Source: Dromaius novaehollandiae (taxonomy: Eukaryota; Chordata; Aves; Casuariiformes; Dromaiidae). Taken from it: 64,000 bases of DNA. The notes under the pieces were generated by a model that was given only the letters and a program-made list of their open reading frames with translations, was not told the DNA's origin and made no database searches. The stretch lies in NCBI RefSeq assembly GCF_036370855.1, contig NC_088117.1, forward strand, positions 6,882,001 through 6,946,000, read 5' to 3'. The position numbers and the translations under genes were made by a program. Of the stretch, positions 12,701-24,600 are shown one piece after another. How positions within the stretch are numbered: position 1 is the stretch's first letter; each line of letters begins with the position of its first letter.

Positions 12701-14466
12701 AAATTTAAATATGCCTGTATTAAACAAAGCTTTCCAAAATCAATTGGATTGAGGGGGGTGTAATTGATCCAAGACAATGTGTGGATTTTTCCCCCACTTT
12801 TCTATTGCAGAGAAGGAAAAAAAAAGGTTAATTTTGGTTTGCCCATAAAAAAACCTCATGATATTTCAGTTTGGTCACCGAACCAAGGAACTCTAATGAC
12901 AGTAGCTACGTGACATTTCCTCTCTGCACTTAGTAGCTTTTCAAGGTCAGGCAGAGGTGATCAAACAGCCCAGTGCCGCTTCTCAATCTGTATGTGAATG
13001 ACTGATTGCCCTGATCAGATATTTGAGTAGCACTAGGTGACATTCTGTGTCCTTTGATGTCCTGATCAAAGAAAAAAGAAGTACATAATATGCCCAAGAT
13101 ATTCTCCAGAGTGCCCTAATTTAACAGTGCCAAGGTCAGCTGAAGGAAAACGTGGCATCTTTCTGCTGGCAGCGTGTAGCCGTGTTATCACGGAGAGGCT
13201 CCGCGTCCATCGTGCTAGGAGCTGCATGCACCCAAAATGAAAGAGCTGTCGCTGGCACAAACAGCTCACGCTCTGAGTATTAGGAAATCAGTTCAGCTTC
13301 GCTTTTAAAAACAGCCTTTTCTGAAAAAGGTCCCTTTCCCCTGAAACAGCTAGAGGGCCCTTCCAAGTTGTTCAGGAGTTTTCTCTGAAGAGCAATTAGA
13401 GAACTATTGTTCAAAGTGTGCTCAACAAGGAGGCAAGGAGGACTTCAAAGAAAAGAGGCAGAGATGGATGAAGCCACTCGAGAACCAAGCGGGGGAGTCA
13501 GACAGACGAGGGGGCCTAAAAGGAGAAGGAGAAAAAGAGAAAGGAAGACAGTGCACTGAGGGTTTTTTTTTAAAAAACGAGGTGAAAATATTTCCAATCG
13601 AAATTTTCAAATTGAACTGAAACAAAGCATTTTGGCTTTGGGTTATTTAACCTTTTTAAAAGCCCTTCATTCCCACTGTTCGTTAACCTTAGGCCAAATT
13701 TTAAAGGAGAATTGCAGTTGAACGAGTTGAAGAGTTTGATTTCCAAAATGTCCTCTGAGCTTAGGCCTCCTAGGTCCTTCAGGGTGTTTGCTCTGTGCCC
13801 TCTGCGCACGCTATGTGTGACAAGAAGTAAGACTCAGGTGTGCAAGAGGCAGAAAGGTGCTGCATCCTTCACCCTCTACCCCCCCTCAAAGCAGCAAGAT
13901 TTTGTTTGCACATAGGATCACGTAATTCAGCATTTTCAAAAATCCCACTCACTTTGCATGCCCTAGTCAGACTATAATTCATCTGCGGCAGACACCATTG
14001 TGTTATGTGTTCATACATCACATACATTACAGCGGGATACGGCACCATAAATCGCATTCCTGATTACTTCTCCATGACTAACACACCAGTGTGCAAGATG
14101 TATGTCTATACAATCACAAAAGTCCACACAAATGAGGAAAGGCCAAAATTCCCTTGCTGCAGTGGCAGAAGAGGAGCCGTATTTCCTTGTTCTGCTTCTG
14201 AGAACACACTGAACTGCATTTGTTGATATCTTAAAGCAAAAAGCAATCAGACACAAACCTTTCTTGAGAAGACTGACAGCAAGGAAAATTTCAGCCCAAG
14301 TGGTTAAAATCTGGCAAAACTCTAATCGACTAACGACAATGTTCTTATAATGGGAGGTGTCAGGCAATTTTAATAAGCATAATTGCCACTTCTCTGGATA
14401 ATATATTGTGAATGCGATTCAAAATATATGCCAAACTCTATTTAAAAACATAGTTGTTCTGGTTTT
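9701..14466. other. Intergenic, no gene seen
   Basis: Mixed sequence. The largest frames (11,457-11,969 on + and 10,895-11,392 on -) overlap opposite-strand frames, have no splice context and no recognisable domain, so I treat them as chance. An A/CA-rich patch lies at 12,240-12,275. A TTT/AAA-rich stretch at 13,560-13,760 may be an eroded DNA transposon, not assignable by eye. Confidence 0.45.
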
Positions 14467-14495
14467 GCGGAAGACACCGATCCGATGTCTTCTGC
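14467..14495. other. 29-bp imperfect dyad
   Basis: GCGGAAGACA at the left pairs with TGTCTTCTGC at the right (one mismatch in ten) around CCGATCCGA. The middle contains the CpG-bearing direct repeat CCGAT/CCGAT. It stands out in an otherwise AT-rich surrounding. Function unknown; it could be a dimeric factor site. Confidence 0.4.
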
Positions 14496-17400
14496 CCATA
14501 ATGGAATCTTCAGGGGATTTTTCCCCCCCACTGTTATACAAGCAATAAAAATTACATATGAGATTTCTTGATATTAAAATATCACTGAGCAAAAGAGTAA
14601 TGCACAGCAGGGTGCAAAGATATTGTTTATGTAATATATTGCTTGCTTACCGGGACTTTTTTGTTCAACAGGCAGTTTTTGTTATTGCAATAGGGTCGGC
14701 CCAGCAGTGGCTTTTCACAGAAATCTTTCCCGTGCGGGCAGAGCGTTCTGAAACACCTTCTCTTTCACTTTGGGTAGAAAAACGGCTGTATTAGAAAGGC
14801 CCCGTCGCTAGGTAAAGTCCTGCTGAATACTGTAAAAGGGAGGTACCTGTGAATGTCTTTGGAAGCTGCCAAGTTTTAATGCCTGTGGTGTATTATTTCC
14901 TTGGGAATGAATGAAAAATGTCAGTTAGGGAAGCAAGGAAATGGGATCTTAAAAAAAGAAAGGAAAGGAAAACAAAAGAAGAAAAAGACTTAATTTACCA
15001 TCTAATGACGATTCTTTGTGAAACTCCAGGGACACATAATTTCTGACTGAAGCCAGAAATGCATAAGCAACGTCTCTTGGGGTTAAGACTTACCTCCGCG
15101 CAGAGCTGTGGAGCAGGGTAGAAGCAATCCACCTGTTTTGAGACCCAGCACCGTTTTGGGGAGACTCGGGTGCCGAGTTTGTTTCTTTGCATGGTCAATA
15201 GCATGGCTTCGTTCAGGGCTTTGCTTCTCCCCCAGCTGTGCGTGCAGCACCCACCGCGCTGGGGCTGCTGGTCTCGGGAGGGAGCAGGAATCAAAGGCAT
15301 GGCTTCGACTTCTCCCTGTTTTCCCAAAAGGAGAAATGTTCCTGTTTTTCCTCTGTGGCCATTCTTTTAGCTTCTAGTTTCACGCTAATTGTAATGCAGT
15401 GAGCGTAGCAGTTTTGTATAATCTATCATATCTTAATTAAAAGGTCTGCAACTTTCATTTGGACTTTGTTCATTTTGTTTTAGCATTACCAAACCAAAGT
15501 GATTGGACATTATTGAAAAAACATGTCTAGATGGCATTGAACCAAGACTCCTGACAAAAATGCTGGCAGAAAACTTCAGGAGTGTGACTGTTCATCATGC
15601 TTTGCAACAGTTATTTATTTCAAAATGTCAGAATTTTCCACAGACCAGAAATTCCAGTTCCTTTCTGTCTCTATTATAAAGTACCTCACACTACACCCAA
15701 ACGCGCGAGTGCCGAGTCTGTAGGAATGCATAGATCAGCAAGACATGTCAAGAACCATTGAAAGGATAAACAAAGTTGCTCAAATAATTCTTACAAAGCA
15801 GGAAAATATGGATATAATTTTATAAAATTATTTACTGAGTGTCGAACAATGAGACGAGCCCTCCAGCCCAAGTTTATAACATCTCAATTATGCAAACTCT
15901 GGATTCATTATCCCCACTTTGATGTCATACTGCATAAAAGTATATTGCAGTGTAGCTCTTCCTACCACATATATCATGCAGCATTACTTATTAGTTCACT
16001 GTGGAAAAACTGCATTTTTTTTGGTAGAAACTCAACATGTCAATTAGAAGGACATAAGCAGGCTGTGAAAATGCAGCAGAAAACCAAGTTAGATAAATAT
16101 TTTCTCCCTTCCTCAAAAGAGATGTCAATTTTTGGAAAATAATTTTTCATTTGCTTTAGTTCATTAAAATCCAAACTGTGTTTTCTTCTAGTGGCCCACT
16201 TATCTCTGTTGGATTGGGTTATAGAACAGTGTTCTCCATCAGTTCCTGGTCTTCAAACCCAAGGGTGAGGTTTTTTAAGAAATCTGTTGTTAAAGGTTTG
16301 GTGTTGCTGCAGAGCTAGCTGGATGGTATTCGTACAATCTGTGTTATGTGGTGGGACGGGATTATCAGAACAGCCCTTTGCAGCCTTAAGAGCGCTTCTG
16401 GGAACTGGCAGAAGTGCTCACAGCCGTGGTGACCTGCAGGAAGGCAGCAAAGACTATTCGTAGAAATGAAATTTCACATGCATTCACATCAGAAATCTAA
16501 TTCAAAGGATTAGATCACCCAGCCAGGGAGCTAAAACAATATCCTGCCACATAGGACCAATCAAGAACAATCAGCGCAGCTCTGAATTTTGTGACTGCCT
16601 ATAACAAACTGCCCATAACAAGCCGCAGACCCAGCCAGGAACTTCAGATAACAAATGAATTTGAGCAAATCTCAGCAACAGTTCCTGGACAACTTGCGAA
16701 CAGAGAGAGGAAACTAAATTAATCAGATAAATGATTTGCTCAGCTCTGGTAGAAAATGTCAAACACTTCAAAACTAACCTTTTGGCAGTGGGATTGCTCT
16801 TCCCGGATCTATTTAAGATTTCTGCCTTTTGCATTTGTCAACAGAGCCAGGAAGCAAGTGTATTTCAATAAGGGCAAGGTGCCATTCTTAACACGTGAAT
16901 GCAGATGCTCTAAGTACCTTGAGCAAGCGTGCAAACACCGCTGTACAGGCAGTACTGGCTAGAAAGCCAGATACTATTTCCTGGGCTAACAGGAAAATCT
17001 TGCAAGTTAGCCTGTAGCTAGCTGTGAGTGGAATATTTCCTTTGGAAGGGATTTTTCACCCAAAAGCTTTGATTGCTGTTTTACTAAGGGATATTTCAAT
17101 GGAGTTTATCTGTTCTATGGAAATACTATTTTTTTTATTTAAAAAAAAATAGATACAAAGCTAGATTTTTTTGGCTGGAAGTTAGAATGTTTTTATCCTG
17201 CAAGGTTACTACGGTGCCTAGAGGAGCGACAGACAGCTCAGCTGGCGTGTGTTACCTTTCCCATCCGTAGCGGGGCTCCCCAGTCAAACCACAGCTCCCG
17301 TGCTGCATGGTGCCATGGGCCCCAGGGTACCCTGCCACCCTCTGTAGCCCTATAGGACACGTCACCCATCCAGAGATTCTCTTTCTGTTGGTGGTTCCCA

Positions 17401-18169
17401 TTTTCCCCTAGAGCCCAAGCACACTTGCTATGAACCACCATAGCAACACTTCCACCTGCAGCAATTATGGCTTTCAGCCAAAAAGCGACTACAACAAAAA
17501 AACCCTCAGTATTGACAAATTCATTCTAAAGAAAAGCTGGTTTACAAGAGAAGAAGTATTCATTAGTACAGAGTCATTGCGTATCTTGCTTCATTGCAGA
17601 CGTCGTAATGCCCACAGGGCAGTACCGCTCCCTTGGCAGAGAATCATCCTCCTTCCTCCCAGAGCGAGCGAGGGCCGGGAGCACGTGCTCAGTTTTACGC
17701 ACATGCTGAAGTTGCACTGAAGTAAGTGCTTTGCTGACTCAGAGCATCGATTCTTGCTCGCACGGTACATAGCCTTTTACTGCTGTCTGCGCGGAGGTGG
17801 ATTCGCCAGGACCACAGGTGAGGAGACCTCGTTACACGCTGCACACTGCCAGGTCTGCACGGTATTGATTACTCATAGGTATGTTTGGAGTGGAGTTGTC
17901 TCCGTACTAGTTGAAGTACAGGGTGTTCAGTGTTTATTGTGCTCTTAACAAAGTCTGTTATCAGCAAGTTTGAAGTTTGTTGCTATCTTCTAGCGTCTTA
18001 GACTAATCACAGTAATGAAGGCATTGAACAGAGCCCTTCTCAGGTGGCATTTACCATTGTTTGCTGCAGATAACATAAAGCTTTCTGATTACAGTCGGCT
18101 TTTATCACTTCAGAGCAAATCTACTCCACTGAAATGTGCTAATAAAACCCACGGAAGCAACAAACTGGA
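14496..18169. other. Intergenic, no gene seen
   Basis: Mostly AT-rich unique sequence with GC-richer patches at 15.1-15.35 and 17.2-17.7 kb. No exon with convincing splice sites and no repeat family recognised. Confidence 0.45.
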
Positions 18170-18360
18170 AAGAAGTGTTACAGCAATAAAGGAACATGAG
18201 GGAAAATGTACAGCTTTTGCCGCTGTTATCATTTTCAATTTATTAAGATCTAACCATTTTTGTAATATGGAGCTATTGCTGGGGGTTAATTTAATCTTCT
18301 CTAATACCAGGCTCAGGTCAGTTTTCAGTGTCAATTTAGATGTAATGCATATTCCTAAGC
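18170..18360. promoter_or_regulatory. Candidate conserved non-coding element
   Basis: An AT-rich, repeat-free block with TTAAT, AATTTA and CATTTT-type cores and no supported exon, although chance frames cover it on both strands. Enhancer-like texture only. Confidence 0.2.
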
Positions 18361-21300
18361 TAGAATCAGAGAAACACCCCCCATGGCCCCATGGCCATAT
18401 GCTTTCAACAATCCAAGTGTAAATGTCCAGCACTTTACATGTCCATTTTATGAGATTAGCTCCAGCTCTTAAACACACAAGTCCCAATAAAAATGTGTGG
18501 TGTTGTGGCTCCAAGGACAGAATGGGCTACTTGCTGCAATCGAGAAGCACTGAGTTATGACCTGTAGCAATCCATTCGCCTGCTGCCTACGCTCCTCTCC
18601 GCCAACCATCTCATATTTATCCAGTGCCTTCCACTGCAAAGGGTCCCAGGAGCAGATTAGAAGACTGCTGGGCTGGATCCTGAGATCTTCATTCAATCTC
18701 TGCTGAAGACAGCAGTTGTTTCATGTGTATAAGGGCAATGTAGAACCCACTGTAGATTTCATGCTGCCATCGGGGAGGCTGAAGGCAGCAGCCAGCCCAG
18801 TACCTGACCTAAAATACAGACAAGGGAAAAGTGGATCCAAATATCTGGGGCAAGACATTAGTGGGACAATCGACATCTTCCGTCTGCACACAGGAGACAG
18901 GATGATGACTATTAAAACCTCATCCTTAAAATCATACAATGTAAATATCATCAAACTCAGTTTATCTGTTTTGCATGAGATAAGCTGAACTGGCTAGGAT
19001 TTCAGTATGTGTCTTTCTGATCAAGTTATCCCTTGCAAATCAAGGACATCAAGCCTCTTTCCATATCCCGCCTCCCTGATGGATACCCTCTTTAATTCGG
19101 TCCTGCTGTTCTATGACCTCTTTTGTTGTTGTCCTTAATGAAAGAATCAGCTCCTACTTTTTCTCTTTTGATGTGTTTCCATGTAGCTAGTGCTTTCATC
19201 TCATAATAGGAGTTAGAGTAGAAAATCATGTTACTAGAATACTATACTGCCTTCCTTGGAGCCTTGTAGGCCTCTAGATTTCATCAAAAGTTATACAACC
19301 CTCATGGGTAGAGACTGCACACACTTGGACCAGCTAACATCTACATGCCTGTCGTGAGGGAGATGTCTCAGAACCTACCAGGGGTGAGACAAGTGAGTGA
19401 CAAATTCAGTGCCTCCTCCTGACCCATAATGACCTCCTGTCTCTATTTTTCCAGTCATCTCTTTCGTTCATGCAGAGGGGATGCCTTAAAGAAGGGGAAC
19501 AGGCTGGGCATTAAAAAGGAGACCGTGGATCTCATAGAGGTATAGGAATGACAGAGAGAGCACGTCTCTCAAGACATTCGGGGGGCTTAAGAAGAGGACT
19601 GAGAAAGAAGAGCTGGGTAGTAGGAAACACCAAGCCCAGGGACTTGGCCTGTCGAAGTGCTGCCCTGTGTGACTGCCGATATTCAAAGGACAGAGTGCTC
19701 ATGCTGTCCCAGTCCTTATCCAGTCCTCACCCTGCCTGTGTCCAAGTACCTCAGAAACTTCAGTATGCTCAGCCTGACATAACTTCCTCTCTCTTTCCTT
19801 AAGGAGCATATGGAGAAATTGAATCCTCAAAGGATCCAGTGATTTAACCAAAGCACATAAGACCCAAGGGGCAGAAACTGAGTCTAAAGGATTCCCATTC
19901 TTCTCTTACTCTCTCAGGACTCTGATGGGAGCCTCAAATGTGAAGCCGAGCATATCAGAGCTACTAAGTGGAAGGGTAACATATCTTCAGTATTTTGTCA
20001 AAATCCTTGCTCAGAGATCACAAGAGGTTCTGCTGCCTCGGAAAGAGGCCATGCAAGATCTAGCAGGCAATTAATGAGACTTTGAAGTCAGAAGGTAAAT
20101 GAGGTGCCAGCAGAGAGGCTCCGTGATCCAAAGAGAGCTTGGTGTGAATGAGAAGGCTGGCTGCAGGATTGCACAAGAGCAGGGAGCAACTAAAGGTATG
20201 CTACTTCCTCGCCCCCTCCCTCACCACCACAGCTCCCAAAGCAAGCAGCTATGGCCCCGTATTATTTAATCCCAGGAAATGTTGTGAGAAGCGGTTTGTA
20301 TGGCTAGTGTGATAGCAAATAACGCACTGTGCAGGGCTGAATGGAATCACATTGGATTGTATTACACTGAAGTATGGTGAGGAAAATACCAATCATCCAT
20401 GAATCGCAATGACTGAGGCCGAGAGCGACCACAGAACGGCAGAGACTCTGCAAGCCCTGCCTCTGAGGTTTTGTGCCTTGTTCAGAGCACACTAAAAGCC
20501 ACTGCTTGTTGCTGAATCAAGATTTCCTCTTAAGCCAGATATGGACTTAATTAACTCACTCTCAACATTTGTGTTACCAAACAGAGGCCAGGAAGGCGCA
20601 CAGGGACTGGGCACAGTCAGCTGAGCAGATAGGGCAAAAGTGTCCCTTCACTCTTGTACCCTCTGAGCTCCCCAGCACAGAGTGTTTCAGGAGTTGCATT
20701 GTGAGCAACTAATGAGATTAATGCAAATGTGTATGCTGAGTTATACAACATATATATGCCCTTCACACAATGACGGACACCTTCTGCTGCAGTTTATTTC
20801 TCTAGCAATCATCAGTAGCACTAATAATAATTAAATCTCAGAGGCTGTGATGAATAATACATAGCAGCTTCTGTCAGCAAAACAAAAACACTTTAAAAGG
20901 TTTTCTCCTAAGCTAACTTCAGTGCTTATTTTTTGGAGTGATTTATTTTTTTTTAACGTATTAGGCACCTTTAAAGTTTGTAGTCTTGAAACATAGATAG
21001 TATTGAGTCATTGATGCAAAAAAATCCTGGAAACAGTTTAAAGAAACCCAGAGCCACTAAGCTGATCATTTTATTTGCATGTAAGCAGCAGAGAAGAGCA
21101 GCAGACACAGTTCAAGCTGAAATAATGGACAGGAACATAAGGGGCTGCTGGGAGATTGAATAAAGCAGGAGATTGAATCCTTCTATCTGACCTTGGACAG
21201 ATTGCTTAGGGGTGAAATTAATTTTTTCCCAAAGTTAGGCATCCAGTCTAGGCTAATCATCTAGGCTTCACAACAGCCAAGGGAGAGGACAGCACCAGAG

Positions 21301-22692
21301 AACAGTTCCTTCCAGCTTGGGTAGATACCCGGGACAGGCTTGGTGGCACTCGGTGACTGAGGTTAGGTGAAGTGATTGTAGGCCTTTGTTCTCCTGGGCC
21401 AGTGTTACCCACTTCAGCATCTACAGGCATCAGTCAGGATCATGTATCCGCTGTCTGGCACAAGCCCTACTGCAGTGGCAGTCCCACAAGCAAATAAAAG
21501 TCTTTTTGCCAAGATAGCATCCCCTGTTCCTGGAACTGCAAATGACACTGTGTTCCTTCTTACTGCTGCATTTGCAGAGCTGCAGGAGAAAAATGACCAT
21601 GTCGAATGTCCCTAGTTACACCATCGTGTAATAATTGGGTCACTCGCACAGGCCTCCAAAGAACCATCACTTACAAAGTGGCCCTGTAATGCAGTCATTA
21701 CTCAAGGACTAGAGTATCTGATGGCTGAGCCTGTGGTAGATCTGGCCCTGAAAGAGCGTGAGCATCTGTACCCCAACTGCACAGGTCACTCAGGCATTGC
21801 AAAATCCTGTGGAAATGTGCGTGGTACAGTTGGATTCGCTGAGATTTAAATACCTTGTCTCTAGTATGCAATATAGGTAGGTACTGTGGGATGTAAGACA
21901 CCTGGTAAATGAAGAGGTGAAAATGCTTGCCCATATTTTCTTTTCAAGCACTGGAAGGGTTAACGTATTGCATAGCTTTGTTGCGTGTGGATGTGCTACT
22001 ATTTCACAAGTTGAAATTAGCTTGGTTCTCATAAGCCACTAGATTCAAGTCCTGTGAGGGTGACAGGTCTTGTCCTGTGGTATGCACCAGTACCAACCAG
22101 CAAAAGATCGACAGACAACGTTCAGAAATGGTTGGTTTCCTCCCTGGACTGGAGCTGCACCCTGCAGAAGACAGCAATGCCATTCAGATCACCATGGATG
22201 GATTTGGAGCTGGCAGCAAACGAATTTCCAAAATTCATGGCCTTAAATAACATATTCAGAAACCTCTGAGAAGAGGAAAGGTAGTGGCGAAAGAGTGGCT
22301 AGCATGAGTCCTGATGCCAAAGAACAGCAAAATAAAGATAAATCTTTAGATTCAAGAAATTCAAAATTCAAGAAAATGATCAGAACCAGTGAGACCCAGC
22401 TCATAACTTCCACCACAGAAAGGCCAGTTCCAAGATGGGGATGGTACACATTGGCAGGCCTCAACAGCACTCACAGGTCTCCACTGCTTACTCAACCACA
22501 CCGAAACTCTAAACCAGACTTCTTTGATGGCATTACACTAGCAGGGCATTTCACAGAACGTCAGCCAAAAGAAAACATTAATGTGAATCTGATCTGAAGA
22601 GCAGAGCAAGGAGAATTTTGTTTCTCTGATAGTAGCTCAGACAATGGAACAGCCTACCAAAAGCAGCAATAGGAGCAACTAGTTTAATCAGT
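18361..22692. other. Intergenic, no gene seen
   Basis: Unique sequence with a weak SINE-like match at 19,815-19,925 (CCAGTGATTTAACCAAAGCA and a GGGGCAGAAACTGAGTC phrase). A phrase near 21,230-21,245 (AAAGTTAGGCATCCAG) resembles a fossil amniote repeat. A plus-strand frame at 22,295-22,597 next to the minisatellite shows no recognisable domain. Confidence 0.4.
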
Positions 22693-22964
22693 ATAATCAG
22701 ATATCACAGGGATAAGCTCAAGATAAATAACCCGATACCACAGCTACGAGCACAGCATGAATAACGCAATACCCTAGCAATGAGCTCAACATAAATAACC
22801 CAATACCACGGCAGTGAGCTCAGTATAAATAATCTAGTACCATGGTGATTAGCTTAGCATGAACACCGCGATACCACAGCAATTAGCCTGGCATAAATAA
22901 CCCAAAATCCCGGCAATCAGCATGGCATGAATAATTGTATCCCATACCAACAAGCACGGCATAA
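22693..22964. repeat. 34-bp minisatellite, eight consecutive units
   Basis: Eight units of exactly 34 bp each run head to tail, starting at 22693, 22727, 22761, 22795, 22829, 22863, 22897 and 22931. A typical unit starts ATAACCCAATACCACAGC, has GAGCTCA in its middle and ends GCATAA or GCATGA. A ninth unit breaks off after about 5 bp at 22,965. Units differ by several substitutions but no indels, so the array is old or maintained in register. The last base of each unit is A, and the units often alternate ATAA/ATGA ends. Confidence 0.92.
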
Positions 22965-23005
22965 ATAAGGCAGAGAGAAGACAGGCAGAAAAGCAGTGAG
23001 ATGTG

Positions 23006-23031
23006 TTTATTAATACAGTTAGAGTTTTATA
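23006..23031 (-). promoter_or_regulatory. LTR-like TATA box and AATAAA pair
   Basis: On the minus strand TATAAAA (23,031-23,025) is followed 13 nt later by AATAAA (23,011-23,006) and then by a pyrimidine-rich stretch leading into the minisatellite. Close TATA-AATAAA spacing is the arrangement of short avian retroviral LTRs. No viral gene, primer-binding site or terminal TG/CA pair was identified, so a solo, decayed LTR is only one reading; chance AT-rich motifs are another. Confidence 0.25.
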
Positions 23032-23819
23032 CAGCAATATCAAGCTTTGGAGCACTCCCCAGTTCCTTCTTGTGACGATGCCTGCATGCCAGCTAAATTA
23101 ACCCCTGCAGCCACCCTTAAAACCAGATCTGTAGGCCATGCACGGCATCTTTCTGGAGTGAAGGAAAACCAGTGGAGGAAATGAGGCGGCTTTTAGGAAC
23201 CAGTAGTAAAGGGAGGTCTTTCCAGGTGTGAACTATAGTCTTGAAGAGAGGAGGAAAAGGTAGAAACTCAGCCTAGGTAGAGGCCTCCTATTTACATTTA
23301 TCTACATAAATAAGGAGGGCTCAAGAGCTTCTGGAGTTTCCACTAAACAGGGAGCGTGGAGTGACCTAACTTGGGTGTTTTAGAGGAGGTGGGATGAACC
23401 CAGGCCTGCAGGCGGTATTCTCAAAAGTGCTCGCTACTTTTCCAGTTCTGCTCCCAGCAAAGTCAACAGCAGTGCAACTAAAGGACCCCGATGAGAGCCA
23501 TCGCACCAGAGCTGAGCACGCTTGAGATATTGCAACCCAACAGCATCAGTGCTGCTCTCTGAAGAGAGGGATGCAGCACTACGCAAGGGAGCAAGGGGAG
23601 GTAAAGCAGAGGTGGAAAGCAGCTGGGGCTGGGGCTGGCATCGCCTGCTCAGCAAGTTTTCAGCCCGTTCATGAACCAAGTTAGGAAGCTCAGGTCTTTC
23701 TTCGGGGGCGGGGGGGGTCTGTACTGCAGTAGTGCCACAAATTCTGCTGGCACTGCCAAGTCCTCCTCTGATTATGAATTTGGCAGTGTTACCACCAGGA
23801 GTCCATTTAATGTATGAAT
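23032..23819. other. Intergenic, no gene seen
   Basis: Moderately GC-rich sequence with a short G run at 23,705-23,717 and overlapping chance frames. Possibly part of the same insertion as the minisatellite; no boundary was found. Confidence 0.35.
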
Positions 23820-24600
23820 GCTCAATTTATATGTGAGTCACAAATACATCTTTTTATGCACTCTTAAATACCAGAAGCATAATTACTAAGGTCAATATAT
23901 AATGTTTATTTCCTTTATAATAGACATTATAATTTCACTTTAGGGAAAAGAAACTGTATGCATAAAAATAATGACAAATATTAAAGTCACCCAAATAATG
24001 GAACCAGATCACTCTACTAATCCTAAATTTAAATGCATTAACGATCCCTGTAACATTAAAGGTCTGATAAGCCAAATTAGGTTTCTTGTAAGCATAATTA
24101 ATCTTCTTTTTCAATGAAGATATTACAAGGGAGTTAATTTGAATCCCAAAGGCATTTCTAAAATTGAATTATATAGATAAAGCAAATATTTGACCTTTTA
24201 CTGATAATTACTATAAAAAATCAACATGCAAATGAAGCTTATGAAAACCTCTCTTGAAAATGGTATTGGGGTAATGAAATCCTCTATAGCCAAAATAAGA
24301 ATTTACTGACTTAAAAGACAGCTGGCCCCTACCCTCATTTATAATTTGGGAGCACTAAATTACAATAGTGGGGCCTGTGTTTATTAACAAATAATTGAAT
24401 GGAGTAAGACATAGATGATGATGTCAATTGCACAGATTATCTGATTTTATTCATAGGTCACTAAATTTAAAAGACTGCTAGTTTTGGTTCACCTTCTCTT
24501 CTGAAATGATTTTTCCAGGCATTAAATGATGGTAACATTTATTGATTTAAATTACCCTCTGATTGGATGGTGCTTTTTCATACCACTGAAGCAGGATATT
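23820..24600. promoter_or_regulatory. Long AT-rich block, strong candidate for a conserved enhancer
   Basis: About 780 bp of AT-rich sequence without simple repeats, SINE pieces or open frames of length. It contains a perfect octamer ATGCAAAT (24,226-24,233), several TAATTA/ATTA cores and a CTGATAA-type GATA core. This composition is typical of deeply conserved non-coding elements in developmental gene deserts. Inference only. Confidence 0.35.

Noticed and set aside
13560-13760. AAATTTTC/GAAATTTT-rich stretch resembling an ancient hAT-type transposon
   Set aside because: The resemblance is to a general T/A-rich texture; no terminal inverted repeats or target duplication could be placed.
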